Origin: Tenacibaculum sp. Bg11-29
Lineage (GTDB): Bacteria > Bacteroidota > Bacteroidia > Flavobacteriales > Flavobacteriaceae
Assembly: GCF_002836595.1 (NCBI RefSeq)
Contig: NZ_PJBB01000003.1
Span: 2,603,001-2,667,000, forward strand
DNA length: 64,000 nucleotides
Reading direction: 5' to 3'
How positions within the stretch are numbered: position 1 is the first letter of the stretch; each line of letters opens with the position of its first letter. The position numbers were made by a program, and so were the translations under genes. Positions 26,916-37,617 of the stretch are shown here, one piece after another. The notes below the pieces were generated by a model that saw nothing but the letters and a program-made list of their open reading frames with translations, had not been told where the DNA came from and ran no database searches.

Positions 26916-27356
26916 ATGAAAGGAACAATATATTACTTAATATTTCTGTTTTTTATTTTCTCTTGTGGTAAAAAAAACACACTAAAAAGTTCAAAAAATA
27001 TAGAAGGTACTTGGAAAATGATTTATGCTGAGGTTGTAGAAAATGATTCTGTTAAATTAAAGGATTTATCAAACACAACGTTTATAAAAATTATAAATAA
27101 GACACATTTTTCATTCTTTAACCAAGAAAGTACAGGAAATAAAAAATTTTATAGTGGAGCTGGATCTTATGTTTTAGAAGGAGATAAATATACAGAAACA
27201 TTAGCTTTTACAACAATAGAAGTAATTAAAAATCATCAATTTTCATTTAAGGTTTTAATAAAAGATGATACTTTAATTCAATCAGGAATAGAAAAAGTAA
27301 AAGCAGCAGGAATAAATAGATTTATTATTGAAAAATATATAAAATTGAATAAATGA
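26916..27356 (+). CDS. Lipocalin-like lipoprotein of unknown function
   Basis: 146 residues with a lipobox (LFFIFSCGKKN, cysteine ~17). The mature domain begins IEGTWKMIYAEV and has eight or so beta strands in the pattern of lipocalin-like proteins that often sit in Bacteroidota sugar loci. It lies 3 bases behind nagB and overlaps the GH20 gene by 4 bases, hence is part of the operon. Role unknown. Confidence 0.68.
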   Translation: MKGTIYYLIFLFFIFSCGKKNTLKSSKNIEGTWKMIYAEVVENDSVKLKDLSNTTFIKIINKTHFSFFNQESTGNKKFYSGAGSYVLEGDKYTETLAFTTIEVIKNHQFSFKVLIKDDTLIQSGIEKVKAAGINRFIIEKYIKLNK

Positions 27357-29395
27357 AGAAAATAATTTTAATTATAATCTTAGGTATTTTTATAGAACAT
27401 TCTTTTTCTCAAAAAGCATTATCAGAAAAATACAATTTAATGCCTTGGCCACAAGAAGTAGAAGAGAATAATACTCATTTTATAATAAATGAAAAACTAA
27501 CAATTAGTGTTTTAGGAGCTGATTTGAAAAAGAGGGCTCACAAAGCATCAGTAAGTTTTTTAAGAAGACTTTCTAACAGAACAGGTATTTTTATTAATAC
27601 AGGTTTTCCTGTAAAAACAAAAAAAGGAGCAATAGAGATTAATTTCGAAACTGTATCTAATTTAAATATAGAAAGTGATGAGTCATATTCTTTAGAAATT
27701 AAAAGTAACAAGGTTAAAATTAATGCAAAAACAGATGTTGGAGCTGTTAGAGGATTAGAAACTCTTTTACAGTTGGTTAATTTTAATAGTGATAATCATT
27801 TTTTTGAAGGTGTAACGATAAAGGATTCACCACGCTTTGTATGGAGAGGATTAATGATTGACGTTGCAAGACACTTTCAACCAATTGATGTTATAAAAAG
27901 AAACTTAAAAGCAATGGCATCTGTGAAATTAAATGTTTTTCATTGGCATTTAACAGATGATCAGGGGTTTAGAGTAGAGTCTAAAGTATATCCAAGATTG
28001 CAAGAAATTGCGGCTGACGGGTTATTTTATACCCAAGAGCAAATAAAAGATGTCGTTGCTTTTGCTTCTGATTTAGGAATTAGAGTTGTTCCTGAGTTTG
28101 ATGTTCCTGGCCACGCATCTGCAATATTAGCAGCATATCCAGAGTTAGGAAGTAAGGAAGGTTATGATTATAAAGTTGAGAGATTTGCAGGTGTTTTCGA
28201 TCCGACTTTAAACCCTGCAAAAGAAGTTACTTATCTTTTTTTAGAAACTTTATTTAGAGAGATAGCTCCACTATTTCCAGATGAATATTTTCATATTGGA
28301 GGAGATGAAAATGAAGGCAAACATTGGAATGAAAATGTAGAGATTAAAGCATTTAAAAGAAAACATAAATTAAAAACAAACCACGATCTACAAACTTTTT
28401 TTAATATTAAATTAGAAAAAATATTAAAAAAATTAGATAAAAAACTAATGGGATGGGATGAGATTTTAACACCATCTCTTCCAACAACAGCAGTTATTCA
28501 TTCTTGGAGAGGAAAACATGAGGGGTTAAAACAAAGTACTTTAATTGAAGCTGCTAAAAAAGGGTATCAAACAGTGCTTTCTAATGGATATTATATAGAC
28601 AGAGTATTGTCTGTAGAACATCATTACTTAGTAGACCCAATAGGTAATGAAATATTAACTAAAGAAGAGTTAAAAAGAGTTTTAGGAGCTGAAGCAACCA
28701 TGTGGAGTGAATTAGTAACACCTCTTACAATTGATTCTAGAATTTGGCCAAGAACAGCGGCAATTGCAGAAAGATTTTGGTCTTCTAAAGGAGTGAAAGA
28801 TGTTGAAAATATGAAAAAACGATTGAAAGTTGTAAATAATCAATTAGAAGAATTAGGTATTACTCATATAAAGAATAAAGCTGTTATTTTAAGAAACCTT
28901 ACTAAGAATCAAGATATAAAACCTTTAAAAGTTTTATCAAAAATATACGAGCCTTTAAAAATATACTCAAGAAATAAAGGAGGTACAGAATATAAATCAT
29001 TTTCACCTTTTACTCTTTTTGCAGACGCTTGTTCTGTAGATGCCGATGATGCAATTGCTTTTAATAAAGCAACAGAAAGTTTTTTAAGAAAATATTCTAA
29101 AGAAGATAAAGATAAAATTGTTTTTTTATTAAATAAATGGAGTAATAATTACAATGATTTTTTTAAGTTAGAAATGAATCCATTATTAAAAAATATAGAA
29201 GCATCTTATAGAGATTTAAACTCCGTATCTATATTTCTTTTAAAAGTATTAAGAGATAAAAAAGTTCCTGGTTTAAAAGAGCGAGATTTAATTAAAAAGA
29301 GTGTTGATAATCTGAGAAAACCTATGGAAGATACTGAACTTATGATTCATTTATCATTAGAAAAACTAATAAAAAATATTAGTTTAAATGAGTAA
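27353..29395 (+). CDS. Beta-N-acetylhexosaminidase, glycoside hydrolase family 20
   Basis: 680 residues with a signal peptide (to HSFSQ). GH20b domain at ~20-150, then the catalytic TIM barrel: RGLMIDVARHFQP (~165-177), HWHLTDDQGFR (~197-207), the catalytic pair in HIGGDENEG (~315-323), and EATMWSELV (~445-453). It releases terminal GlcNAc from chitooligosaccharides in the periplasm or on the surface. The C-terminal ~150 residues are an extra helical domain. The start overlaps the lipoprotein gene and the end overlaps the SMP-30 gene. Confidence 0.94.
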   Translation: MKKIILIIILGIFIEHSFSQKALSEKYNLMPWPQEVEENNTHFIINEKLTISVLGADLKKRAHKASVSFLRRLSNRTGIFINTGFPVKTKKGAIEINFETVSNLNIESDESYSLEIKSNKVKINAKTDVGAVRGLETLLQLVNFNSDNHFFEGVTIKDSPRFVWRGLMIDVARHFQPIDVIKRNLKAMASVKLNVFHWHLTDDQGFRVESKVYPRLQEIAADGLFYTQEQIKDVVAFASDLGIRVVPEFDVPGHASAILAAYPELGSKEGYDYKVERFAGVFDPTLNPAKEVTYLFLETLFREIAPLFPDEYFHIGGDENEGKHWNENVEIKAFKRKHKLKTNHDLQTFFNIKLEKILKKLDKKLMGWDEILTPSLPTTAVIHSWRGKHEGLKQSTLIEAAKKGYQTVLSNGYYIDRVLSVEHHYLVDPIGNEILTKEELKRVLGAEATMWSELVTPLTIDSRIWPRTAAIAERFWSSKGVKDVENMKKRLKVVNNQLEELGITHIKNKAVILRNLTKNQDIKPLKVLSKIYEPLKIYSRNKGGTEYKSFSPFTLFADACSVDADDAIAFNKATESFLRKYSKEDKDKIVFLLNKWSNNYNDFFKLEMNPLLKNIEASYRDLNSVSIFLLKVLRDKKVPGLKERDLIKKSVDNLRKPMEDTELMIHLSLEKLIKNISLNE

Positions 29396-30284
29396 AATAA
29401 AAATAGAACAGAAGAAATTATTTTATTATTTAAGTTGTCTGATATTTTTATTTTGCTCCTGTAAAAAAGAGAATTATTATATAGCGTTTGATTTTACAAA
29501 AGAACATTTATTTACCAAAGGTATTGAAGGACCTGCGGTAGATAGTAAAGGAAATCTTTATGCTGTAAACTTTAATAAAGAAGGTACTATAGGAAAAGTG
29601 GATAAAAAAGGTAATTCAACCTTATATACTACGCTTTCTAAAAGCAGTATTGGTAACGGAATTAGATTTGATAAAGAAGACAATATGTATATAGCAGATT
29701 ATGTTAATCATAATGTATTAATTGTTAAAAAAGATTCAATAAAGCCAAGTGTTTATGCTCATAATAAAAATATGAACCAACCTAATGATTTGGTTATATC
29801 GCCTTCAGGTATTATATATTTAAGTGATCCGAATTGGTCTAGTAACACAGGTAATTTATGGATGCTAAAAAATAATAAAATAATATTGCTTGAAGAAAAT
29901 ATGGGGACAACAAATGGTATAGCAGTTAATTCATTAGGAACAAAATTATACGTAAATGAATCTCATCAAAAGAAAATTTGGGTATATGATCTTAACGAAG
30001 ATGGTGGTGTTAGAAATAAAAAATTATTTAAAAGTTTTATTGATTTTGGTTTAGATGGTATGCGTTGTGACAAGTTGGGTAATTTATATGTTTGTAGATA
30101 TGGCAAAGGTACTGTGGCTATACTATCACCTAAGGGAGAGTTGCTACAAAAGGTGTCATTAAAAGGAAAAAAGCCTACTAATATAACTTTTGGAGGATTA
30201 GAAAAAAAACAATGTTTTGTAACAATGGCCGATAGGGGATGTTTTGAATCTTTTTATACTCAAATCAGCGGAAAATCTTTTTAA
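29388..30284 (+). CDS. SMP-30/gluconolactonase-like lipoprotein
   Basis: 298 residues, with a hydrophobic stretch ending in a lipobox (IFLFCSCKKEN, ~25). It is a six-bladed beta-propeller of the SMP-30 type with repeats such as GPAVDSKGNLYAVNF, GIRFDKEDNMYIADY and GMRCDKLGNLYVCRY. Calcium-dependent lactonases in this family hydrolyse sugar lactones; the enzyme role here is not proven. Overlaps GH20 by 8 bases, so it is the fourth gene of the operon. Confidence 0.8.
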   Translation: MSKIKIEQKKLFYYLSCLIFLFCSCKKENYYIAFDFTKEHLFTKGIEGPAVDSKGNLYAVNFNKEGTIGKVDKKGNSTLYTTLSKSSIGNGIRFDKEDNMYIADYVNHNVLIVKKDSIKPSVYAHNKNMNQPNDLVISPSGIIYLSDPNWSSNTGNLWMLKNNKIILLEENMGTTNGIAVNSLGTKLYVNESHQKKIWVYDLNEDGGVRNKKLFKSFIDFGLDGMRCDKLGNLYVCRYGKGTVAILSPKGELLQKVSLKGKKPTNITFGGLEKKQCFVTMADRGCFESFYTQISGKSF

Positions 30285-30286
30285 AT

Positions 30287-30874
30287 ATGCAAAGTACAAT
30301 AACCTTAAAGAACATTGCTTTAGAAGCAGGATATTCGATATCTACTGTCTCAAAAGCCTTAAATGATAGTCATGAAATTAGTAGTATAACTAAAGAGAAA
30401 ATAAGAAAAATTGCCTCGTCGTTAAACTATATACCTAATTTTTTTGCACGAAACTTAAAGAGTAAAAAAAACTTTATAATCGGTGTGATTATACCTGATT
30501 TTAAAAATGAATTTTTTTACAATTTAGTAAATGGTATAACAGAAGAAACTAGTGATAATAGCCACAGAGTTATGGTTTATCAAACCTGTAATAACCCAAG
30601 AAAAGAAATTAATTATATTAATTTATTATCAGAGGATATAATAGACGGATTAATTGTGTGTACGAGCTTTTATTCAGAGAAATATTTAGATGACAATAAA
30701 AATTATTTTAATTTCTCACAAAAAAACACACCATTTACTATTGTAAATAAAAAAAATAAAGAGAATATTATGTCTGAAAAAGCAAAAGAATATGCTGTTA
30801 AATATGGAAAAACATTAGTAAATGACTTAATAGTTCGAATAAAGCAGAATAACATACAATTAAAAGCTTCTTAG
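30287..30874 (+). CDS. LacI-family regulator lacking most of the effector domain
   Basis: 195 residues instead of the usual ~335-345. The N-terminal helix-turn-helix and hinge are intact (TLKNIALEAGYSISTVSKAL, ~5-24; FFARNLKSKK, ~52-61), followed by the first part of the periplasmic-binding-like domain (FIIGVIIPDF...DGLIVCTS to ~130). The remainder jumps to KAKEYAVKYGKTLVNDLIVRI, which resembles the C-terminal helix of the same domain, so ~150 residues are missing in frame. It may still bind DNA. Dimerisation and ligand sensing are doubtful. Two bases later the kinase gene starts. Confidence 0.82.
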   Translation: MQSTITLKNIALEAGYSISTVSKALNDSHEISSITKEKIRKIASSLNYIPNFFARNLKSKKNFIIGVIIPDFKNEFFYNLVNGITEETSDNSHRVMVYQTCNNPRKEINYINLLSEDIIDGLIVCTSFYSEKYLDDNKNYFNFSQKNTPFTIVNKKNKENIMSEKAKEYAVKYGKTLVNDLIVRIKQNNIQLKAS

Positions 30875-30875
30875 G

Positions 30876-31754
30876 ATGATTTTAATAGCAGACAGTGGTT
30901 CTACAAAATGTGATTGGTTTTTGTATGAACTTAAAAGTAATAAGGTAGTTATTAGGTTGCGAACAGAAGGAATAAACCCTTCAGTTTTAAAGAAGAAGCA
31001 TATTAATGATATTCTTAAGAATAGTAAAGAATTAACCAATTATAAAAATATAATAGAAGCTGTTTTTTTTTTTGGTGCGGGATGCAATAATATAAAAGGA
31101 GATAAAAAGGTAAAGGATGTTTTTAACAGTTTTTTTCCTGTTTTATCAAGAATAGTAATAAAAGAAGATTTAATGTTGGCAGTTTTGTCCGCATCTCAAA
31201 CCCCATCGGTAGTATGTATTTTAGGAACAGGTTCTAATTGTTGTTTTTTTAATGGGAAAACAATTGAACAGAAAGTAAAGTCAATGGGTTATGTCTTGAT
31301 GGATGAAGGAAGCGGTAACCATTTAGGTAAACAGGTTTTAAGAAGCTACTATCATAAAGAACTTCCTGAAGATTTAAAATTTTCTTTAGAAAAAGAGTTT
31401 AATTTAAATAGTGATAAAGTGCTTTCTAAACTCTATGGATCAAAAATGCCCAATAAATATTTAGCTAAATATGCACGGTTTTTATTTGAAAATATAGAAC
31501 ATCCATATGCTAAAAATATTATAACCTTTTGTATATCAGAATTCATTGAAAAACAACTACTTAAGTATGAGTCAGAGTTAAAAGAAGTCCCATTATATTT
31601 TATAGGATCTGTAGGGTATCATGCAAGAGGAATAATCAAAGAAGAGTTAGGTAAAAGAAACATAAATCTGCCTAAAAAATTTATAAGAAGACCTTTAACA
31701 GCTTTTATTCAATCTATAAAAGAAGACGAATTATTTTTAAAAAAACTAGAGTAG
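30876..31754 (+). CDS. N-acetylglucosamine kinase-like protein (BadF/BcrA ATPase family)
   Basis: 292-residue ASKHA-fold kinase. ADSGSTKCDWFL (~4-15) forms the phosphate-1 loop, LGTGSNCCFFNG (~112-123) the phosphate-2 region, and MDEGSGNHLGK (~135-145) the sugar/connect motif typical of GlcNAc kinases. It would make GlcNAc-6-P in the cytoplasm from GlcNAc released by the GH20 enzyme, feeding the NagB fusion. It follows the LacI-like gene after one base. Confidence 0.85.
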   Translation: MILIADSGSTKCDWFLYELKSNKVVIRLRTEGINPSVLKKKHINDILKNSKELTNYKNIIEAVFFFGAGCNNIKGDKKVKDVFNSFFPVLSRIVIKEDLMLAVLSASQTPSVVCILGTGSNCCFFNGKTIEQKVKSMGYVLMDEGSGNHLGKQVLRSYYHKELPEDLKFSLEKEFNLNSDKVLSKLYGSKMPNKYLAKYARFLFENIEHPYAKNIITFCISEFIEKQLLKYESELKEVPLYFIGSVGYHARGIIKEELGKRNINLPKKFIRRPLTAFIQSIKEDELFLKKLE

Positions 31755-31814
31755 TTAATAAAATTTTGATTGATAGACTTTGTATTTAAAATGAGTAAAT
31801 TTGATATTCATCTT

Positions 31815-33814
<2,000 letters not shown>

Positions 33815-33834
33815 AGTAATTTTTCATTTTGATT

Positions 33835-33873
33835 AAAAACCTGTTAGTTATTATAACTAACAGGTTTTTTTAT
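33835..33873 (+). terminator. Terminator of the GlcNAc-glycolysis operon
   Basis: Near-perfect 16-bp stem AACCTGTTAGTTAT/ATAACTAACAGGTT with a one-base loop, then seven T residues. Confidence 0.88.
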
Positions 33874-33886
33874 GAAAAGAAGTTTT

Positions 33887-33894
33887 TATCTTTG
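33887..33894 (+). promoter_or_regulatory. -7 element of the second GAPDH gene
   Basis: TATCTTTG fits TAnnTTTG and lies 14 bases behind the terminator of gene copy 1 and 72 bases before the ATG, so copy 2 has an independent promoter. Confidence 0.55.
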
Positions 33895-33965
33895 TTTATA
33901 CAATTTAGATAAGAAATGTCGTGTTTTTTAAGTTAAAACGACAATTAGAATATAAAAATAAAGAA

Positions 33966-34958
33966 ATGATTAAAATAGGAATTAACGGTTTTGGAAGAAT
34001 AGGAAGACTGGCTTTTCGATCAGCAATTAATAGAAATAATATAGAGATTGTAGGGATTAATGATTTATTAGACGTAAATTATTTAGCTTATTTATTAAAA
34101 TATGATTCTGTTCATGGACGTTTTAAAGGAGATGTAGAAGTTAAAGATGGTAATTTAGTTGTAAATGGAAAAGAAATTAGGATTACAGCAAATAGAAATC
34201 CAGAGGATTTAAAGTGGAATGAAGTAGCTGCGGAGTATATTATAGAGTCAACTGGTTTTTTTACAGATAAAGATAAAGCTGCGTTACATATAAAAGGAGG
34301 GGCAAAAAAAGTAATTATTTCTGCACCATCAAAGGATGCTAAGATGTACGTTATGGGCGTGAATCATAAAGAGATGAAAGCAGATGAAAATATTATTTCT
34401 AATGCCTCATGTACAACCAATTGTTTAGCACCATTAGTGAAAATTATTAATGATGCTTATGGTATGACAGAAGGTTTAATGACAACTGTTCATGCAGCAA
34501 CATCTACGCAAAGTACAGTTGATGGACCAAATAAAAAATGGAGAAGAGGACGTTCTGTAATAAATAATATTATACCAACTTCTACAGGAGCAGCAAAAGC
34601 AGTAACTAAAGTGATTCCAGAAATGTTAGGTAAATTAACAGGTATGGCAGTTAGAGTTCCTGTAGCTGATGTTTCTTTAGTAGATTTAACATTTAAAACA
34701 GCAAAAGCAACGTCGTTAAAAGAAATTATGGCAACTTTTAAAGCTGCTTCAGAAAATGAATTTAAAGGAATTGTTGGATATACTGAAGATGCCGTTGTTT
34801 CTCAAGATTTTGTTTCTGAAACAAGAACATCAGTAGTTGATGCAGATGCTAGTTTAGAACTAAATGAAAACTTTTTTAAAGTAATTTCTTGGTATGATAA
34901 CGAGTTTGGATATGCTACCAAAATTGTTGATTTATTAGAGTATTCAGCTTCTTTATAA
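33966..34958 (+). CDS. gapA: Glyceraldehyde-3-phosphate dehydrogenase, copy 2
   Basis: 330 residues from the ATG at 33966 ([17 protein letters not shown]); an in-frame start 45 bases upstream adds residues without family support. Catalytic [12 protein letters not shown] and the canonical loop [20 protein letters not shown] are intact, so this copy is the better candidate for the main glycolytic enzyme. It is about 80% identical by eye to copy 1. Own promoter and terminator. Confidence 0.95.
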   Translation: MIKIGINGFGRIGRLAFRSAINRNNIEIVGINDLLDVNYLAYLLKYDSVHGRFKGDVEVKDGNLVVNGKEIRITANRNPEDLKWNEVAAEYIIESTGFFTDKDKAALHIKGGAKKVIISAPSKDAKMYVMGVNHKEMKADENIISNASCTTNCLAPLVKIINDAYGMTEGLMTTVHAATSTQSTVDGPNKKWRRGRSVINNIIPTSTGAAKAVTKVIPEMLGKLTGMAVRVPVADVSLVDLTFKTAKATSLKEIMATFKAASENEFKGIVGYTEDAVVSQDFVSETRTSVVDADASLELNENFFKVISWYDNEFGYATKIVDLLEYSASL

Positions 34959-34984
34959 TATAGATCGACCTTAATTTAATACGG

Positions 34985-35010
34985 ATTCCCGCTATTAGCG
35001 GGAATTTTTA
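34985..35010 (+). terminator. Terminator of GAPDH copy 2
   Basis: ATTCCCGC/GCGGGAAT stem with a 5-base loop and a short T-run; the GC-rich stem stands out in this AT-rich DNA. Confidence 0.8.
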
Positions 35011-35025
35011 GTTAATTTTAAAATT

Positions 35026-35388
35026 ATGGAAATAGCAATTATTGCACACGACGGAATGAAAGCAGAAATGGTTCAATTTTTAAATGAGCAGAAGTCTGTT
35101 TTACTTCAAAAAAATATAGAATTAATTTCAACTGGAACAACAGGTGCTAAAGCCGAAAAAGCAGGATTTAAAGTAACTAAATTTTTATCAGGGCCTTATG
35201 GAGGTGATGCTCAAATAGCAAGTAGAGTAGCTGAAGGTAAATGTAACATGGTATTGTTTTTTAGAGATCCTCATGAAAAACATCCACACGAACCAGATAT
35301 TACGATGTTATTACGTTTGTGTGATGTACATAATGTTCCGCTAGCTACAAATCCTGCAACAGCCGAATTACTAATGAAAGCTATTTAG
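35026..35388 (+). CDS. mgsA: Methylglyoxal synthase
   Basis: 120 residues. Converts DHAP to methylglyoxal and phosphate, an overflow route when phosphate is limiting. The catalytic Asp/His and phosphate loops are visible: IIAHDGMKAEMV (~4-15), TGTTGAKAE (~37-45), GPYGGDAQIASRV (~56-68) and FFRDPHEKHPHEPD (~78-91). Behind glycolytic genes, with its own terminator. Slightly shorter than the E. coli enzyme, as expected of this family. Confidence 0.94.
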   Translation: MEIAIIAHDGMKAEMVQFLNEQKSVLLQKNIELISTGTTGAKAEKAGFKVTKFLSGPYGGDAQIASRVAEGKCNMVLFFRDPHEKHPHEPDITMLLRLCDVHNVPLATNPATAELLMKAI

Positions 35389-35410
35389 AATAATTTATGT
35401 TTATATAAGA

Positions 35411-35438
35411 AAACCGAAGCAATTTGTTTCGGTTTTTT
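35411..35438 (+). terminator. Terminator of mgsA
   Basis: AAAACCGAA/TTTCGGTTTT-type stem with a short loop and T-run, 22 bases after the stop. Confidence 0.75.
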
Positions 35439-35459
35439 ATGGTGGCTTTTAAAATTTTC

Positions 35460-35656
35460 GCTAACGGTGTTGTATATGAAAATTAGCGCTGAAAATAAGC
35501 GATAATTTTCGGATGAAACACAAGCCGAATTTTAAATTTTACTAATTATTTTATTTTTGGGAATTTGTCAAATTTAAAAATTTGGCGACTTTCCAAAAAT
35601 GCTCGAACCTTTATCTTAGCAACGACGCGCTATTTTTATATACTGCTTAAGTTAGC
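35460..35656. repeat. Nested inverted-repeat element
   Basis: Two 30-base arms (35460-35489 and 35627-35656), starting GCTAAC and ending GCGC on one side and the complement on the other, pair imperfectly. Inside lies a second hairpin of two 23-base arms (35553-35575 and 35578-35600) with a 2-base loop. The stretch holds no gene. It resembles a cruciform-forming intergenic repeat; the end sequences do not fit the RYYYAAC/GTTRRRY integron attC consensus. It lies directly upstream of the IS110-type element. Confidence 0.6.
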
Positions 35657-35867
35657 AATTTAATAAAAAGGTTAAATTTAAAAGATATAAATCAGAAAGA
35701 ATAAAAGAGAAAATTAAGGTTAATTTATACGGTGAAGCATTGACTTTCGACAACATTGATAATTGGCTCTCTTTTCTACTAAAAATCACGTTCAGTTCTG
35801 TGAGACCTAGATCTCGATTTCAAGTTGTTGTGAGTCAAGTAGCTTATTCTTTCATAAATCAGTTCTT
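35657..35867 (+). other. Noncoding region upstream of IS110-type transposase (possible bridge RNA)
   Basis: There is no ATG-initiated gene here. An uninterrupted but start-less frame runs through part of it and could be a broken host gene. By analogy with IS110/IS621, whose left non-coding end encodes the bridge RNA, the last ~130 bases are the place to look. The GAGA/TCTC stem at 35802-35815 is one visible small hairpin. The true left end of the element is not identifiable by eye. Inference only. Confidence 0.3.
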
Positions 35868-36815
35868 ATGAATAAATATAAGGAAATTTTTGGAGTTGAC
35901 ATTAGCAAAGACGTATTTGATGTTCATGGAAGTAAAAGTTGCCATGATCAATTTAAAAATAATGCATCTGGTTTTAAGTCCTTTCTAAAAAGACTTACTA
36001 AAGAATCATTAGTTGTAATGGAGGCAACAGGGTATTATCATTATCGATTAGCTCAGTTTTTATACAAACAAAACATTATTGTTTCAGTAGTAAATCCTTT
36101 ATTGGTTAAGCGATTTATTCAAATGAAATTAGCGAAAATAAAGACAGATAAAAGTGATGCCAAAGCCATTTGTGAATATGGGCAAATAAATGAAGTGCCT
36201 TTATATATAGCGCTTACAAATGTTCAAAGTGAATGTTTGCAATTGTTTAGATTGATGGATAGTTGTATGAAGAAACGTACAGCGACAAAGAATAAAATCC
36301 ATGGAGAGGAAGTTTTAGATATTCCATCTAAATATGTATATCGTAGTTTAAAACGAATAAAAAAGTATTTAGAAAAAAAGCTATTATCATTAGTAAAACA
36401 AGAGCAGCAAGTACAATTAACTTTATTGACAAGTATTCCATGAATAGGACTTAAAACAGCCTTATTTATGATTGTAATAACCGATGGTTTTACCAAGTTT
36501 GAAAACTCAAAACAACTCTGTAGTTATGTTGGTATAACCCCAACAATACGAGAGTCAGGAAGTAGTGTAAGAGGACGAAGTAGAATAAGTAAAGTAGGTA
36601 ATCGAAAATTACGGAATCTCTTGTTTTTATGTTCCTTTAATGCATGTAAACACAATAAAGCATGTAGAGATATTTATGAGCGTATTGTAAACAAAGGAAA
36701 GAGTAAAAAACTAGCTTTAATAGCCGTTTCAAATAAGTTAGTCAAACAAAGTTTTGCTATTGCAAAATCTGGTTTACCTTATGATGAAAAGTATGTTTCC
36801 GTTTTGTCAAAATAA
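35868..36815 (+). pseudogene. IS110-family transposase interrupted by a nonsense codon
   Basis: The frame codes for 315 residues apart from one TGA at codon 192 (36441-36443), in LTSIP-stop-IGLKTA, where the family has SIPGIG; GGA to TGA is a single G-to-T change. The DEDD catalytic residues D11, E52, D94 and D97 are intact in GVDISKD, VVMEATGYY and KTDKSDAKA. The C-terminal Tnp_20 domain has GSSVRGRSRISKVGN with serine 241. Both halves stay in one frame. The element is probably inactive as it stands, unless the stop is read through or the call is a sequencing error. Confidence 0.85.
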
Positions 36816-36839
36816 GTAGTGTTTATCTAAAAAATAAAA

Positions 36840-36870
36840 GCTCAAAATACCAAGTAATAGCATTTTGAGC
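36840..36870. repeat. Hairpin behind the transposase
   Basis: GCTCAAAAT (36840-36848) pairs with ATTTTGAGC (36862-36870). It may be part of the right end of the element or a terminator; no strong T-run is present. Confidence 0.4.
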
Positions 36871-36943
36871 CTAGAATAATATTACATAAATTTAATGAAG
36901 AAAAGATTTGTTTTCTACCTCAGTTTTTTGTTGTACACTGAGT

Positions 36944-37492
36944 TTATTTTTCCCATTTGTATTTCTCCATTATTTCATCAACTTCTGTTTTCGCAATTAC
37001 ATTCACATAGTTAGAAATTGTTTTTGCAGAAATTCCTCCAATTATTTCAATCACGTTCTCTTGTGTAAATCCAGTGTCAAAAAAAGCACTTAGTATTTTC
37101 TCATCAAGGTGACCTTTATTCATCATTAATTTTTTTGTAAAATCTCGCAACATTTCCAATCTAGAGTCTGCAATTGGATTTCCGTTTCTTAAAGATTCTA
37201 TAACATCTTTTGGGACTTTAGTCATTTCCATCCCCCAAGTATGAACAGCCATACAGTAAGGACTATTGTTTTCATAACTTGCAGTCATAATAACGATTTG
37301 TCCTTCTAAAAGACCTAAACTCGATTTTCCTAGAAATAAATCAAATGATTGATTATATGCTTGATAAATTGAAGGTGAAATAGCAAGGATTTTGTCTTGA
37401 TTTGGTATGAATCCAAACTTATTCAAAACTTTTTTCAATAATTCTTTAGATTTTTCTGGTGCTGTTTCCGTTGTATGTTTGATAAATTTCAT
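36944..37492 (-). CDS. Carboxymuconolactone decarboxylase / AhpD-like family protein
   Basis: 182 residues, all-helical. Start MKFIKHTTETAPEKSKELL; the AhpD-like motif is NNSPYCMAVHTW (~76-87), corresponding to the usual (R/E)CxYCxxAH. The first cysteine is replaced by Ser, leaving one Cys and the His. That should abolish the thiol-disulfide peroxidase partner activity of typical members, but leaves a possible decarboxylase-like or ligand-binding role. Monocistronic, next to the IS110-type remnant. Confidence 0.8.
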   Translation of the reverse strand: MKFIKHTTETAPEKSKELLKKVLNKFGFIPNQDKILAISPSIYQAYNQSFDLFLGKSSLGLLEGQIVIMTASYENNSPYCMAVHTWGMEMTKVPKDVIESLRNGNPIADSRLEMLRDFTKKLMMNKGHLDEKILSAFFDTGFTQENVIEIIGGISAKTISNYVNVIAKTEVDEIMEKYKWEK

Positions 37493-37617
37493 TCGTGTTT
37501 TTGAGTTTGTTCTTTACTTGTGTATAATCTTTAAAAATATGATTCCGCACCAATGAATTATATTCAATGTTAATGAAATTCATCTAAAAAAATAAGAATC
37601 AAACTAAATTTTAGTGG

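Noticed and set aside
35460..35656. Integron attC site
   Set aside because: Ends do not fit RYYYAAC/GTTRRRY, and there is no cassette gene or integrase here.
35656..35868. Start-less open frame (QFNKKVKFKRY...) before the transposase
   Set aside because: No start codon, and the reading could be chance in AT-rich DNA; it may be a fragment of a broken gene, but nothing shows a family.
36441..36443. TGA as selenocysteine in the IS110 transposase
   Set aside because: No reason for selenocysteine at a glycine position, and no obvious SECIS-like stem directly after it.
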